Source: a virus
DNA length: 64,000 nt
Reading direction: 5' to 3' (one strand)
IMG/VR virus record: IMGVR_UViG_3300034073_001700
Coordinates: 1-64,000 of that record
The stretch's first letter is position 1. Each line of letters begins with the position of its first letter. Below, piece by piece: positions 17,074-25,985 of the stretch. The notes under the pieces are model-generated. The model was not told the origin of the DNA. It did no database searches and saw only the letters and a program-made list of their open reading frames with translations. Made by a program: the position numbers and the translations under genes.

Positions 17074-19347
17074 TTATGCTGATAGGTCGCCCATTACAAT
17101 CCATTTATTTGTTCCACGCTTGAACAATGTAACAGATGAATACTGCGCTCTTAACTTAAGACCAGGGGTTCCATTTACAGTAACGGTTCCATCTGCTCCT
17201 GCAATTGTCACATTTCCAGTATTCATTCTAACTATATCGATAGAGGTTCCAACTGGGAATGCTGTTGTTGCATTGGTTGGAATATTAATAGTAATATCTG
17301 TTCCAGACTCATTATTACATTCTATTAAAGTATCTCTATAATCTAGATTACTTAAAGTAGTGGTTGCTGTTAATGCATTAGTATTAGTTTCACCATAAAT
17401 ATATGTTATGGATGGAACGCCTTGTTTTGTCTGTGTCCCATCTGTGAAAACTACTCCTGCTGTTGTTAGATTATTTACGGCCAGGTCATCGAGAGAACCT
17501 TGTCCAAAGTTTACAGTTGTTGCTGGTTCGTCTGCAACATCCTTAAATAGTTTCCATGTACTATCAGAAACATCTCTTACGATACCTGCATGTTTTGCAG
17601 ATCCATCGTTATATGCTACTACAAGACCAAGGTCTACTGTATTTGCTGCATTTTCATGTGCAAGTTGGACCATGTTATCTTCAATTGTAATAGATGTTGC
17701 GCTGGCACTAAAGGATGTACCGTTTACAGTTAAGTTTCCGTCAACTGTTAGGTTTTGATCAATTTCTACTGAGCCTGTGAATGTTGCTCCAGATAGTGAT
17801 GCCTTTGCATCAAGTGCTGTTTGTGTAGCAGTAGAAACTGGCTTGTCAGCATCAGAGGTATTATCTACGTTTCCAAGGCCAACCATGCCCTTTGTAATAC
17901 CAGAAACCGTGCCTGTGAATGTTGGGTCTGCAAGAGGAGCCTTTGCAGCAAGATCTGATGTAAGTCCAGAAATCTTTGACTGTGCAATTGCTGCTGATGC
18001 ATTAATGTCAGCATCTACAATTGTTCCGTCTGCAATCTTTCCAGATGTAACTGCTCCATCTTCAATTTTAGCAGTGGTTACAGAATCACCAGCAAGTTTA
18101 TCTGCGGTAACTGCAGAATTAACAATCTTTTCTGTTGAAACAGTATTATCTGTTGGTGTTCTTGTATCAGATAAACGAGCATCATCTGTAAGAACAAGGT
18201 TTGCTGTATCTGCAATTCCATGTACGCTTGTTGTATCTGCTCTGTGAGTTTCAATGTCTGCTGTGGTTGCTAGAAGTGATGTATCTGCAATACCATGTAT
18301 ATTTAAAGTTATGTTATGTGCAGTTATCGCATCATCTGCGTATGATTTTGTGGCAAGTTGGCCAACATCTGCAATTCCATGAACGTTGGTAGTCAAAGCA
18401 TTGTGTGTGCCTACTTCTCCTGTTGCAGCCACGCTAGATGAGTTATCTGCGTAGTCTTTTGTTGCAAGTTCTCCGACATCTGCAATACCATGTACGTTTG
18501 TGGTTAGCAAATTATGTGTTGATACCTCTCCTGATGCAGCGCTACTAGATGTATTGTCTACATATTGTTTTGTTGCTGCATGAGTAGCATCTGTTGGTGG
18601 TCCAACAAGTTCTAAATAACCTGTCATAATGTCGCCAGACTTTGAAACCTTAGTTGCTAATGATGCAACAACATCATTGGCAAAGTTTGCATCATCATTT
18701 AAGGCTGCTGCCAATTCATTGAGTGTATCTAATGCTTCTGGGGCTCCATTAATTAATGCAGCAATTTTTGATTGAACGAATTGTGTTGTTGCAATCTTAG
18801 TAGAGTTATCTGCAAGAATTGGTGTTGTGGCAAAAGAAAAACTTCCAAGATCTGCACCTTCAAATGTTTTATTAGTTAAAGTTTGTGTTCCATCTAATGT
18901 AACTACTGTTGAGTCAATGTCAAATTGTTCTGTACCTGAATTCCACTCTATTCCAGCACCAGCGAGTGCTGACTGGTCTACTGTTGCTCCTGATACTGCA
19001 TCAATAACATATTGCTGAGTAGCAAGGTCTGCTGTATCATCTATACCGTGCACATTTGTTGTTGCATCTGTGTGTGCTGAGAGATTTGTAGAAACTGTTG
19101 TTATAAAGGCAGGGTCATCGCCAAGGGCAGCAGCAAGTTCATTTAGTGTATCAAGAACTTCTGGTGCACCGTCTAGTAGTGCATTAGCGTCTACATAATA
19201 ATTAAGGGCAGACCACTGAGATGATCCATTACCAATCTTAAATTTACCAGTATCAGTCTCAAATCCAATTTCTCCTGCTGCTAAGACTGGGTTTACTTCT
19301 GTCCACTGTGCTGCAGTTCCTCTGCGCTGTTGCATTCTTGTTGCCAT
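17074..19347 (-). CDS. Tail fibre protein with Mtd-like N-terminus
   Basis: 757 residues. The first ~50 residues (RRGTAAQWTEVNPVLAAGEIGFE, then TGKFKIGNGSSQW) match the N-terminal domain seen in major tropism determinants and many fibres. Then come repeated APEVLDTLNELAAALGDD segments, at least five VHGIAD repeats, and a coiled SAVTADKLAGDSVTTAKI series. The C-terminal ~90 residues (DITINIPTN, VDIVRMNTGNVTIAG, KWIVMGDLSA) recur at the N-terminal part of the 729-residue product at 29611. Trimeric fibre shaft plus cap is likely. Ribosome site GGAGAG. Confidence 0.85.
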   Translation of the reverse strand: MATRMQQRRGTAAQWTEVNPVLAAGEIGFETDTGKFKIGNGSSQWSALNYYVDANALLDGAPEVLDTLNELAAALGDDPAFITTVSTNLSAHTDATTNVHGIDDTADLATQQYVIDAVSGATVDQSALAGAGIEWNSGTEQFDIDSTVVTLDGTQTLTNKTFEGADLGSFSFATTPILADNSTKIATTQFVQSKIAALINGAPEALDTLNELAAALNDDANFANDVVASLATKVSKSGDIMTGYLELVGPPTDATHAATKQYVDNTSSSAASGEVSTHNLLTTNVHGIADVGELATKDYADNSSSVAATGEVGTHNALTTNVHGIADVGQLATKSYADDAITAHNITLNIHGIADTSLLATTADIETHRADTTSVHGIADTANLVLTDDARLSDTRTPTDNTVSTEKIVNSAVTADKLAGDSVTTAKIEDGAVTSGKIADGTIVDADINASAAIAQSKISGLTSDLAAKAPLADPTFTGTVSGITKGMVGLGNVDNTSDADKPVSTATQTALDAKASLSGATFTGSVEIDQNLTVDGNLTVNGTSFSASATSITIEDNMVQLAHENAANTVDLGLVVAYNDGSAKHAGIVRDVSDSTWKLFKDVADEPATTVNFGQGSLDDLAVNNLTTAGVVFTDGTQTKQGVPSITYIYGETNTNALTATTTLSNLDYRDTLIECNNESGTDITINIPTNATTAFPVGTSIDIVRMNTGNVTIAGADGTVTVNGTPGLKLRAQYSSVTLFKRGTNKWIVMGDLSA

Positions 19348-19405
19348 TTATCTCTCCTTGTGGTATTTCTACCATTTTATTTCTGTGCCAATTATAACAT
19401 CAATT

Positions 19406-19861
19406 TTAATTGAAATTATCTACTACACTACCACCGTCAAGAACTAGTGTCCATTCTGTGGTACTTGGACCACCACCATCTACTGGTGATCCTTGCGGAT
19501 CATTGAAACTACCGCCTTCAGTGAAAGTAGTAACAATTAATCCTGTTCCATCAATTGCAGTATCATGAATGTGCTGTGGCAAATTCAAAGTATCATCAAT
19601 TGTTGCCATTGTTAACCAAGAGCCCTCGTAATATACATTGACTCTTGATGTTAATGTATCAAACCACATATCACCATTATCTGGTGATTCGGGAGCGGTA
19701 GACCCTACTGGTAAACCGCCTACCAGGCCATCTACATAAGATTTTGTAACAGCATGACCATCCAATGTTGGAGTACCAACTGTTACAGCACCTCCGAAAC
19801 TACCGCCATTAGTGACGACTAGTCCGTTTTTGACCTTGAAATCTTTATCTACTGTTGACAA
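19406..19861 (-). CDS. Short tail fibre-associated protein
   Basis: 151 residues. Starts MSTVDKDFKVKNGLVV, nearly the same as the start of the downstream-numbered 605-residue fibre (MATVTKDFKVKNGLIV), suggesting a shared attachment peptide. It then has DGHAVTKSYVDGL, a SPDNGDMWFDTLTSRVNVYYEGSW motif common in phage fibres, and an HIHDTAIDG stretch. Likely a short fibre or adaptor that docks to the same partner as the long one. Confidence 0.75.
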   Translation of the reverse strand: MSTVDKDFKVKNGLVVTNGGSFGGAVTVGTPTLDGHAVTKSYVDGLVGGLPVGSTAPESPDNGDMWFDTLTSRVNVYYEGSWLTMATIDDTLNLPQHIHDTAIDGTGLIVTTFTEGGSFNDPQGSPVDGGGPSTTEWTLVLDGGSVVDNFN

Positions 19862-19891
19862 GATCTACCACTCCCTCTTTTATTTATTTTG

Positions 19892-21709
19892 TTATGCTAA
19901 AAGTGTTCCAACAACTGTAACTGTTGAGTTATTGTTGTCAGTTTCTACACGAAGACGAACATCGGTTCCACTAACATCTGCTGAAACAGATCCAAGTGCA
20001 CCATTTGTTCCTACCATCGCATATTCTGTAATTGCAATATTGTCAGATGTATCAAGTGTAAGAACTACCTTTGATACTTCTGTATGTGAGCCATTTGCAA
20101 TCTTTACAAGGAATTCAGCAGAGCGATAGTCTGCCTTAGCCCATGATACTGCTGTGTTTGTGCTTGCGGTTGCTACAGTTGCAGATGCTGCAACCTGCTT
20201 TGCTACAGATGCAATTTCTACTGCTGGGAAGTCAGGTGTGACTGCCTCAAGAGCAGATACTGCACGAGCATCTGTAAAGTAAAGGTTTGTTGTACCTTCA
20301 AGAAGATCATCAGTTGTTGAGTCTGCAACACCGTTTTCTGCGGTAATTGTAAGACCATTTCCGTCACCAGTGATCTGAATATTTGTTAATGTAGCACCTG
20401 TTAGTAGTGATGCTGCATCACCTTGAGCACGAGCAGTTGTGTAGTAAAGGTTTGAACCTTCTTCAATATCAGATGTTGAAAGCAAATCAATTGCGTTGTT
20501 TGTATATGTTGCCGCATTTGATTCTGCTGTATTTGCATATCCTTGTGCTGTTGAAAGAGCAGTTGTGATTTCGCCATCTGTATAAGAGTTAGCAGAAGTA
20601 ATAGCATCTGTCTCTGCTTGATCAGCGTAAGCCTCATATGCTGCTGTAATAGCAATCTCACGGCCATCTGTATAAGAATTTGCTGATGTTACAGCATCAG
20701 ATTCTGCAGTATCAACATAAAGTTTATTTGCAGCGTCTCCATTTGCTGTTGGTTCTGCAAGGCTTGTTACCTTGTTTGTACCACCAAAATCAAGGTTACC
20801 AGTCATGCTGTCTCCAGCCTTGGCTACCTTTTCACCAATTGATGCAGTTACTGTTGTTACGAAGTTAGCATCATCACCAATCGCTGCAGCAAGTTCATTC
20901 AATGTATCAAGAACTTCTGGAGCAGAATCTACAAGATTTGATACTGCTGTATCAACATAAGATTTTGTTGCAGCATCTTGGTTTGCAGCAGGTTCGGCAA
21001 GGCCAGAAACCTTATATCCGCCAGCAGCAAGATCGCTGCCAAGAGTTTTGTTTGAAAGTGTTTGTACATCAGTTGTACCAACAACATTTCCAGTTACTCC
21101 ATGAACTCCAGTTGTTAGGTCATTATGATCGTCAACTGCCCCATCAGCATAGTTTTGGTATGCAGTTGTAATTGCTGTTTCTCTTCCATCTGTATAAGAG
21201 TTAGCAGAAGTAATAGCATCTGCTTCTGCAGCATCTGCATATGCCTGATAAGCGGTAGTAATTGCTGTCTCACGACCATCTGTGTATGCTTCTGCTGCAT
21301 CAATTGCTTCGCCCTTTGCTGTAGCAACTTCTGCATCTGTTGCAAAAGAGCCATCAATTGTTGCTGTAATGCTTACGTTTGCTGTACCGTCAAAAGATAC
21401 AGAACCTGTTACATCTCCAGCCAAAGAAATTGTACGAGCAGTCTCAAGTGCTGTTGCTGTATCTGCATTACCAGTTACATCACCAACAAGGTCTGCTGTT
21501 ACTGTACCCGCAGCAAAATCGCCATTAGCATCACGCTTTACGACTGTATCTGCAGTATTGTTTGAGGTGGCTGTTCCACCGATTAAACCAATAATGTAAT
21601 TATCATCATCTGGTTTCTTTGTAAGAATGTCATAATTATTGATGGTACCTGTTGTGCCTTCAACAATCAGACCATTCTTTACCTTAAAGTCTTTTGTGAC
21701 TGTTGCCAT
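19892..21709 (-). CDS. Long tail fibre protein
   Basis: 605 residues. N-terminal KDFKVKNGLIV attachment segment, then a long repetitive shaft with SANSYTDGRETAITTAYQ repeats (at least four) and an APEVLDTLNELAAAIGDD segment like that in the 757-residue fibre. Residues ~525-605 form a C-terminal domain (SAEFLVKIANG, VVLTLDTSDNIAITEY, DVRLRVETDNNNSTVTV) that is also the C-terminal half of the 148-residue neighbour at 21728. That domain is a good candidate receptor-binding tip. Confidence 0.82.
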   Translation of the reverse strand: MATVTKDFKVKNGLIVEGTTGTINNYDILTKKPDDDNYIIGLIGGTATSNNTADTVVKRDANGDFAAGTVTADLVGDVTGNADTATALETARTISLAGDVTGSVSFDGTANVSITATIDGSFATDAEVATAKGEAIDAAEAYTDGRETAITTAYQAYADAAEADAITSANSYTDGRETAITTAYQNYADGAVDDHNDLTTGVHGVTGNVVGTTDVQTLSNKTLGSDLAAGGYKVSGLAEPAANQDAATKSYVDTAVSNLVDSAPEVLDTLNELAAAIGDDANFVTTVTASIGEKVAKAGDSMTGNLDFGGTNKVTSLAEPTANGDAANKLYVDTAESDAVTSANSYTDGREIAITAAYEAYADQAETDAITSANSYTDGEITTALSTAQGYANTAESNAATYTNNAIDLLSTSDIEEGSNLYYTTARAQGDAASLLTGATLTNIQITGDGNGLTITAENGVADSTTDDLLEGTTNLYFTDARAVSALEAVTPDFPAVEIASVAKQVAASATVATASTNTAVSWAKADYRSAEFLVKIANGSHTEVSKVVLTLDTSDNIAITEYAMVGTNGALGSVSADVSGTDVRLRVETDNNNSTVTVVGTLLA

Positions 21710-21727
21710 TTTTATTATCTCCTTGTG

Positions 21728-22174
21728 TTACGCCTTAAGTCCAATTCGTGCATAACGAACTGTGACTGGCTTAATTGCAGGATCTGGAGTAACCGTTAAG
21801 GATACTGTATTTCCAGCCCTGGAGACGCTAATGGTGCCAATATTCCCATCGTTGTCTATTGTTCCGTATTCGCTGACATTTACATTTGTACCGTCAACTA
21901 ATACGGTCAACTCTGTTGCATAAAACTTATTGTCTCCCGCAGTTACCTTAGCGATTGAAACAATATACTTGATCATACGCCACTCTGTGGCATCAAAATT
22001 ATCAATTACTGTTGGATTCTCAATACCAGTAATTGTATTTTCATTATTGCCCATTGAGCCTAAATCGGTAGAACGAGCAGAGGCGGAATCAATTAAATCT
22101 TCGTAATCTTCCTGTGTAGGACGATCACCAGTCTCAAATTTTGTTTTTAGCGTAGGTATTGATATCTTAGCCAT
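21728..22174 (-). CDS. Short fibre tip protein
   Basis: 148 residues. An N-terminal TRPTQEDYEDLIDS-type helix (seen here as GDRPTQEDYEDLIDSA) is common in fibre connectors. Residues ~60-148 (EWRMIKYIVSIAKV, TELTVLVDGTNVNVSEYGTI, NTVSLTVTPDPAIKPVTVRY) match the C-terminal domain of the 605-residue fibre. It starts 6 nt after a TATAAT box, so it is likely read from a leaderless mRNA and could be made apart from the operon. Confidence 0.75.
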   Translation of the reverse strand: MAKISIPTLKTKFETGDRPTQEDYEDLIDSASARSTDLGSMGNNENTITGIENPTVIDNFDATEWRMIKYIVSIAKVTAGDNKFYATELTVLVDGTNVNVSEYGTIDNDGNIGTISVSRAGNTVSLTVTPDPAIKPVTVRYARIGLKA

Positions 22175-22197
22175 GATCGTATTATAACTCCTTTTTA

Positions 22198-22446
22198 CTA
22201 TAAAATATAGTTACTATATCCTATAATTTGTAACGGTATGGGAGGTGGATTATTCTTAGAATACCCATACGTTCCAACATTGATAAACTGAACTCTAAAG
22301 GGCAAAACCTCTTCTAGTTTAACCTTTGGAGTTATGTCATTAATTTTTATATATCTTTTATCCAATTCATGTATTTGTGCATGTGATAAACGGTGAGTTG
22401 TATTATAAACTTCTTTATATGCTGGAGTTAGGTTTTGATTAATCAT
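22198..22446 (-). CDS. Small phage protein, unknown
   Basis: 82 residues, no recognised family. Contains AYKEVYNTTHRLSHAQIHELDKRY and a Pro-rich NNPPPIPLQIIGY end. Its ATG overlaps the stop of the gene upstream (ATGA), so it belongs to the tail operon. Tail-associated by position only. Confidence 0.65.
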   Translation of the reverse strand: MINQNLTPAYKEVYNTTHRLSHAQIHELDKRYIKINDITPKVKLEEVLPFRVQFINVGTYGYSKNNPPPIPLQIIGYSNYIL

Positions 22447-22832
22447 TCCGTAACATCTTCAATGATAACCATGGACCCTTTGGCTATCGTCCAGACTCTT
22501 CCTTCTGACAAAAGTTCTGTCAACTGAATATCAAAAATATCTCCAGTTTCTAAAAGTTCTGATTGTGATGATGTTAGGTTTACCGTGAAACTTCCTTCTA
22601 CATCCTGAAACTCAATTGGGTGGGGTTCTAATGAAACTATTACTTGATCTGTTGATGGACGATAAATGTCCATCTTAATTTCCCAATCTTCTAAGTATAA
22701 TGGCTCACGAGCATCGTTTGTGACATATACTCTAAATGCTGCAGAGTCTCCTCTAATTACCGTCCATCTTACTTCTGGTGGTAAAGCACCTAATGCATAA
22801 GAATCTGTTGTCTGATTTCGGAAGGTAGCCAT
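22443..22832 (-). CDS. Baseplate/upper-fibre-like beta domain protein (paralog 1)
   Basis: 129 residues. The pattern VRWTVIRGDSAAFRVYV, LEDWEIKMDIYRPS, and EGRVWTIAKGSMVIIEDVT matches the 34574 and 32940 products: a beta-sandwich that starts with RGD(S/T)A and ends with a strand and ITxx. This plan resembles BppU-type N-terminal domains. Start 6 nt after TATAAT (leaderless). Probably an adaptor for receptor-binding proteins. Confidence 0.7.
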   Translation of the reverse strand: MATFRNQTTDSYALGALPPEVRWTVIRGDSAAFRVYVTNDAREPLYLEDWEIKMDIYRPSTDQVIVSLEPHPIEFQDVEGSFTVNLTSSQSELLETGDIFDIQLTELLSEGRVWTIAKGSMVIIEDVTE

Positions 22833-22850
22833 GTGTTGATTATATCATAT

Positions 22851-23393
22851 TTAGGCTAATCCAGCCTTCAATGCTCCCCAAGTTCCATTACCCTTTGCCT
22901 CAACAATAATAATACCATTGGTTGTATGTGCATATGCAACTATTCCTACTGCCCCGCTTCCTGCTGTTGGCCTTGTTTGTGTAAGGCCTCCATCTGGTCT
23001 GCTTACATACAAAACATCTCCAGCAGAAAAAGAAGAGGTATTGACATTTGCTAATACTCCAGCAACAACTACTTTGCCAATCTCATTATTGTCAAGTGAT
23101 GACTTTAATAATCCCAATACTGGTTTTACAACCTCTGCATCCCATAAATCTTCAGTGTAGTGTTTTACACCAGGAAGTGTTTCTGAATAGTTAAAAATAT
23201 ATACTGGAGTTCCTGCTATTAAATTTATTCCGCTAATATTTTTAACATCTATCTGAATAATTGATACATCTATTGACTCTAAGGATTCCTTTACGTCTTC
23301 GGCTAATTGCTCCATATCTCCGTGTACGTTAACTGGATCTGTCGCTTTTGGGAAACTAATCTCAAATTGACCTGTTGTTTTGTCTGTTGCCAT
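22851..23393 (-). CDS. Tail-associated beta-rich protein
   Basis: 180 residues. The stretch VKNISGINLIAGTPVYIF, DNNEIGKVVVAGVLANVNT, SAGDVLYVSRPDGG and AVGIVAYAHTTNGIIIVEA is the pattern of phage decoration/fibre proteins that resemble DUF2190. It has its own TATAAT box 9 nt before the ATG and lies divergent to the lysin gene, with about 30 bp between their promoter boxes. Confidence 0.7.
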   Translation of the reverse strand: MATDKTTGQFEISFPKATDPVNVHGDMEQLAEDVKESLESIDVSIIQIDVKNISGINLIAGTPVYIFNYSETLPGVKHYTEDLWDAEVVKPVLGLLKSSLDNNEIGKVVVAGVLANVNTSSFSAGDVLYVSRPDGGLTQTRPTAGSGAVGIVAYAHTTNGIIIVEAKGNGTWGALKAGLA

Positions 23394-23423
23394 AATAGAT
23401 TTATTATACCACTTTTACTCTAT

Positions 23424-23453
23424 TTGACATAAGCCTCAAATTCATGTTATACT
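23424..23453 (+). promoter_or_regulatory. Sigma70-type promoter for the lysin gene
   Basis: TTGACA at 23424-23429, 18-bp spacer, TATACT at 23448-23453. This is one of the best-matching promoters in the window and the only one on the plus strand in the leftward structural half. Confidence 0.8.
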
Positions 23454-23463
23454 AAGTAGTAAT

Positions 23464-23487
23464 ATGACACCCTTAAAAAGGTGTCAT
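23464..23487 (+). promoter_or_regulatory. Hairpin in the lysin mRNA leader
   Basis: ATGACACC at 23464-23471 pairs with GGTGTCAT at 23480-23487 around an 8-nt loop, just after the expected transcription start. The 5'-end hairpin lies ahead of the AAGGAGG site at 23497-23503 and could stabilise the mRNA or tune translation. Confidence 0.55.
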
Positions 23488-23508
23488 TGTGTTTCTAAGG
23501 AGGAAACT

Positions 23509-24087
23509 ATGATTAACTTTATGAAAAATAATAGGAAAATCATTGGTACACTCAGCATCATGGCTATGTTTTCCGTTTGGGCAAATATCGCTAATGCTTC
23601 TGAAAACCGATTAGAGGACATTAAACAGCCTGAACAGGTTGTTGTCCTGCTTGAGGAATCACTAAAGGCCACGGAAGTGGCCAAAGTCGTTTCTAAGGCT
23701 AAAGAAGATCAGTTAGAAAAATATGAAAACGCTACATCTCTATCTGATAAGGACCTTAAAGAACTGCTTAGGCTAGTAGGGTTTAAGGGACAAAGTCTCA
23801 AGGAGGCATGGGCTATTGTTAAAAAAGAAAGTAATGGTAGGCCATTTGCATTCAACGGAAATTCCAATACTGGAGACAGTTCATATGGTATTTTTCAAAT
23901 TAATATGATTGGAATGCTTGGCCCTGATCGTCGTAATAAATTCGAATTAGATCATAATGCAGACTTGTTTAATCCAGTTATAAACGCAAAAATTGCATAT
24001 CATATGTCCAAGGGTGGTGAAGACTGGAGAGCCTGGAAGGGTATCACTCCAAGAACCAAAGAACTAATGTCTGGGTTCCCACATTAA
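23509..24087 (+). CDS. Secreted lytic transglycosylase-like lysin
   Basis: 192 residues. Start is the ATG behind AAGGAGG; a farther upstream ATG is the first codon of the leader hairpin. Residues ~1-32 are a signal peptide (positive NFMKNNRK, hydrophobic IIGTLSIMAMFSVW, then ANASE). Residues ~95-190 resemble the SLT/lysozyme fold: KKESNGRPFAFNG with the candidate catalytic Glu, then SSYGIFQINMIG and DLFNPVINAKIAYHMS. It would cut peptidoglycan glycan strands outside the membrane, so it may act in entry, release or exclusion. Plus strand amid minus-strand genes; its last 24 bases overlap the convergent gene. Confidence 0.85.
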   Translation: MINFMKNNRKIIGTLSIMAMFSVWANIANASENRLEDIKQPEQVVVLLEESLKATEVAKVVSKAKEDQLEKYENATSLSDKDLKELLRLVGFKGQSLKEAWAIVKKESNGRPFAFNGNSNTGDSSYGIFQINMIGMLGPDRRNKFELDHNADLFNPVINAKIAYHMSKGGEDWRAWKGITPRTKELMSGFPH

Positions 24088-24957
24088 AATACCAGATGGG
24101 TCCAGGCCTGCTACTTTATTCTTAAAGTGGTTGTGCCTGTGATCCATACCATTTTTTTCAGGCATTCCGATTACACTATTAGTTGAAAGTACCCCCGCAG
24201 ACTGACTAAATGCAGAGTTTCCAACTATTAAAACTTTGGCAGTTAACATAAATATAAAAGAGTCATATGTGTCCATATCATCTTTGATTATTATGTCTGG
24301 AATAATATTTTTAAATCTATCAGCGTTAATGCTTGTATGGGGGTATGACCCAGAATTATCCTTGTATAGGTGTGGTTGATGCCACATTCTCTCCTGGTCA
24401 AACCCTTTTGGAGAAAAGTTATTATTTGTTGAGTCTGTACAGATAAATATTTTTGGATTGTCTAATTTAAGTTTATCTATTATTTCTGGTATTTGTTTTA
24501 AAACATTTTCGTAGAACTCATCTGGGACATATCTTGGATTTTCTGGTATTGCATTTCCTCTTCGTATATGAATAACTATAGAATTATGGGTAGCGTTGAC
24601 AAACTTATTAAATGTTGGCCCCTCTTTTATAAAATCTTTATCATAATCATGCTTGGCAAATCCTGGAGCCTCTGCTCCTGCTCCTACATTAGTGCATAAT
24701 CTTTTATATGGTATTTGTTCAAAGTCTATATTTGCCCAGGGATTATATAAAACATTATTAAATTTATTTAATAAGTCTAAATATTTTGGATCTGACTCAT
24801 CTACAATGTTATCAGATTCATGAATTAGAAACCAATCAATTGGGGTGTTTTGAAATAACTTTCCATAGTACTTAGAATAACACATGGCATAAATTTTTTT
24901 CCACAGCATTGCGCCCAATCCATCCATGGTTTTAAATTCTTTTACTATCTCTGTCAT
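24064..24957 (-). CDS. Fucosyltransferase-like glycosyltransferase (1)
   Basis: 297 residues. VIHIRRGNAIPENPRYVP contains the H-x-R-R-G-(N/D) motif of alpha-1,2/alpha-1,6 fucosyltransferases, which binds the GDP-sugar diphosphate. Further downstream are KIFICTDSTNN and a DDMDTYDSFIFMLTAKVLIVGNSAFSQSAG segment typical of the donor half of the GT-B fold. No membrane anchor. ATG at 24957 overlaps the stop of the SGNH gene. The GDP-sugar epimerase gene lies three genes upstream in the same direction, so a GDP-linked donor is likely; acceptor unknown. Confidence 0.72.
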   Translation of the reverse strand: MTEIVKEFKTMDGLGAMLWKKIYAMCYSKYYGKLFQNTPIDWFLIHESDNIVDESDPKYLDLLNKFNNVLYNPWANIDFEQIPYKRLCTNVGAGAEAPGFAKHDYDKDFIKEGPTFNKFVNATHNSIVIHIRRGNAIPENPRYVPDEFYENVLKQIPEIIDKLKLDNPKIFICTDSTNNNFSPKGFDQERMWHQPHLYKDNSGSYPHTSINADRFKNIIPDIIIKDDMDTYDSFIFMLTAKVLIVGNSAFSQSAGVLSTNSVIGMPEKNGMDHRHNHFKNKVAGLDPSGILMWEPRH

Positions 24958-25910
24958 ATCCAATCTCTCTTTACTAATTCATTGTAATAAAACTCTTCCC
25001 AATGTAGTTGTCTGTGTATTCCAGGGTGCGGTCTGTGTGATCCAGGACCCCACGGACCTTTTATCATGTGATAGTCATAAGCCATATCAAAAATTTCTGG
25101 ATATTTGTCATTATATTCTTTGTGACACATTATGTCATTCCAATTATTCATTTGATAGTACGGTAATAATTTTTCTCTTTTTACTAAGTCTATCGTAAAC
25201 TCAAAATCTGGTGGAAATTCTTTTCTTGTATAGTCTCTTACATAATTTTTAAAATTACTTTCTAAAAACCTTTCATTATCTTCTGTTAATGCATTTGACC
25301 ATGAACTCCAAATCATTTTAATTTTATGAGAATTACAAAAAGTTTCTAACATTTTTAAATGGTCTAAATTTTGATAATATACCCATTCATATGGAAGTAT
25401 TTCTTGATAATTCCAGGGTGCAGAAACTTTTGTTTTTTTAGGAGAATAGTTTATGTACCAGTCTTGTAAATGTGTTGCATCTGGAGATACAAAATAAAAT
25501 CTTTCAAAATTTGCAAAATTACAAATTACAATTTCAGGAACATAATCATATTTATTAATTAAGCCAAAGAAACTGGAAACCAATTTATTGACTGCTGCAC
25601 CGCTATAAGATATATTTCCTATAAGATATTTGCCATAACCAATTCTTTCTTGTAAAAGGTTTGACCATCTAAGATTTTCTGGAAGTCCTTGGCCCAATGT
25701 TAAAGAACAACCAATAACTACTATATTTGGCTTTTGACTAAAGTCAACCGATCTTAAGCCATCTTCATTCCATTGGTAACTATACTCTGGCCTTGGAATT
25801 TCTGCATGCCCCGCAATTATTGGGCTATTAGATTTATAGTTTCTATTTTTATCTAATTTATTATATCCATTATGTGGTATTGGTCCAGGGATAAATAGGT
25901 CATCGAACAT
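24954..25910 (-). CDS. SGNH/GDSL-type hydrolase
   Basis: 318 residues. Block I is VVIGCSLTLGQG (nucleophile Ser), an Asn-bearing block III lies in VICNFANFERF, and HPGIHRQLHWEEFYYNEL gives the distal His. These blocks fit an esterase or acetyl-esterase of sugar or glycan acyl groups. No signal peptide is seen, so it should act in the cytoplasm or on the virion. Leaderless start: TATACT 6 nt before the ATG. It sits in the glycan cassette between two transferase-like genes. Confidence 0.75.
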   Translation of the reverse strand: MFDDLFIPGPIPHNGYNKLDKNRNYKSNSPIIAGHAEIPRPEYSYQWNEDGLRSVDFSQKPNIVVIGCSLTLGQGLPENLRWSNLLQERIGYGKYLIGNISYSGAAVNKLVSSFFGLINKYDYVPEIVICNFANFERFYFVSPDATHLQDWYINYSPKKTKVSAPWNYQEILPYEWVYYQNLDHLKMLETFCNSHKIKMIWSSWSNALTEDNERFLESNFKNYVRDYTRKEFPPDFEFTIDLVKREKLLPYYQMNNWNDIMCHKEYNDKYPEIFDMAYDYHMIKGPWGPGSHRPHPGIHRQLHWEEFYYNELVKRDWI

Positions 25911-25985
25911 ATTACTAGTATAGCAAATTACTTTTTTTAATTTTTCTATATTTTTTCCACATACGGTATTTAAATATAAGCCTCT

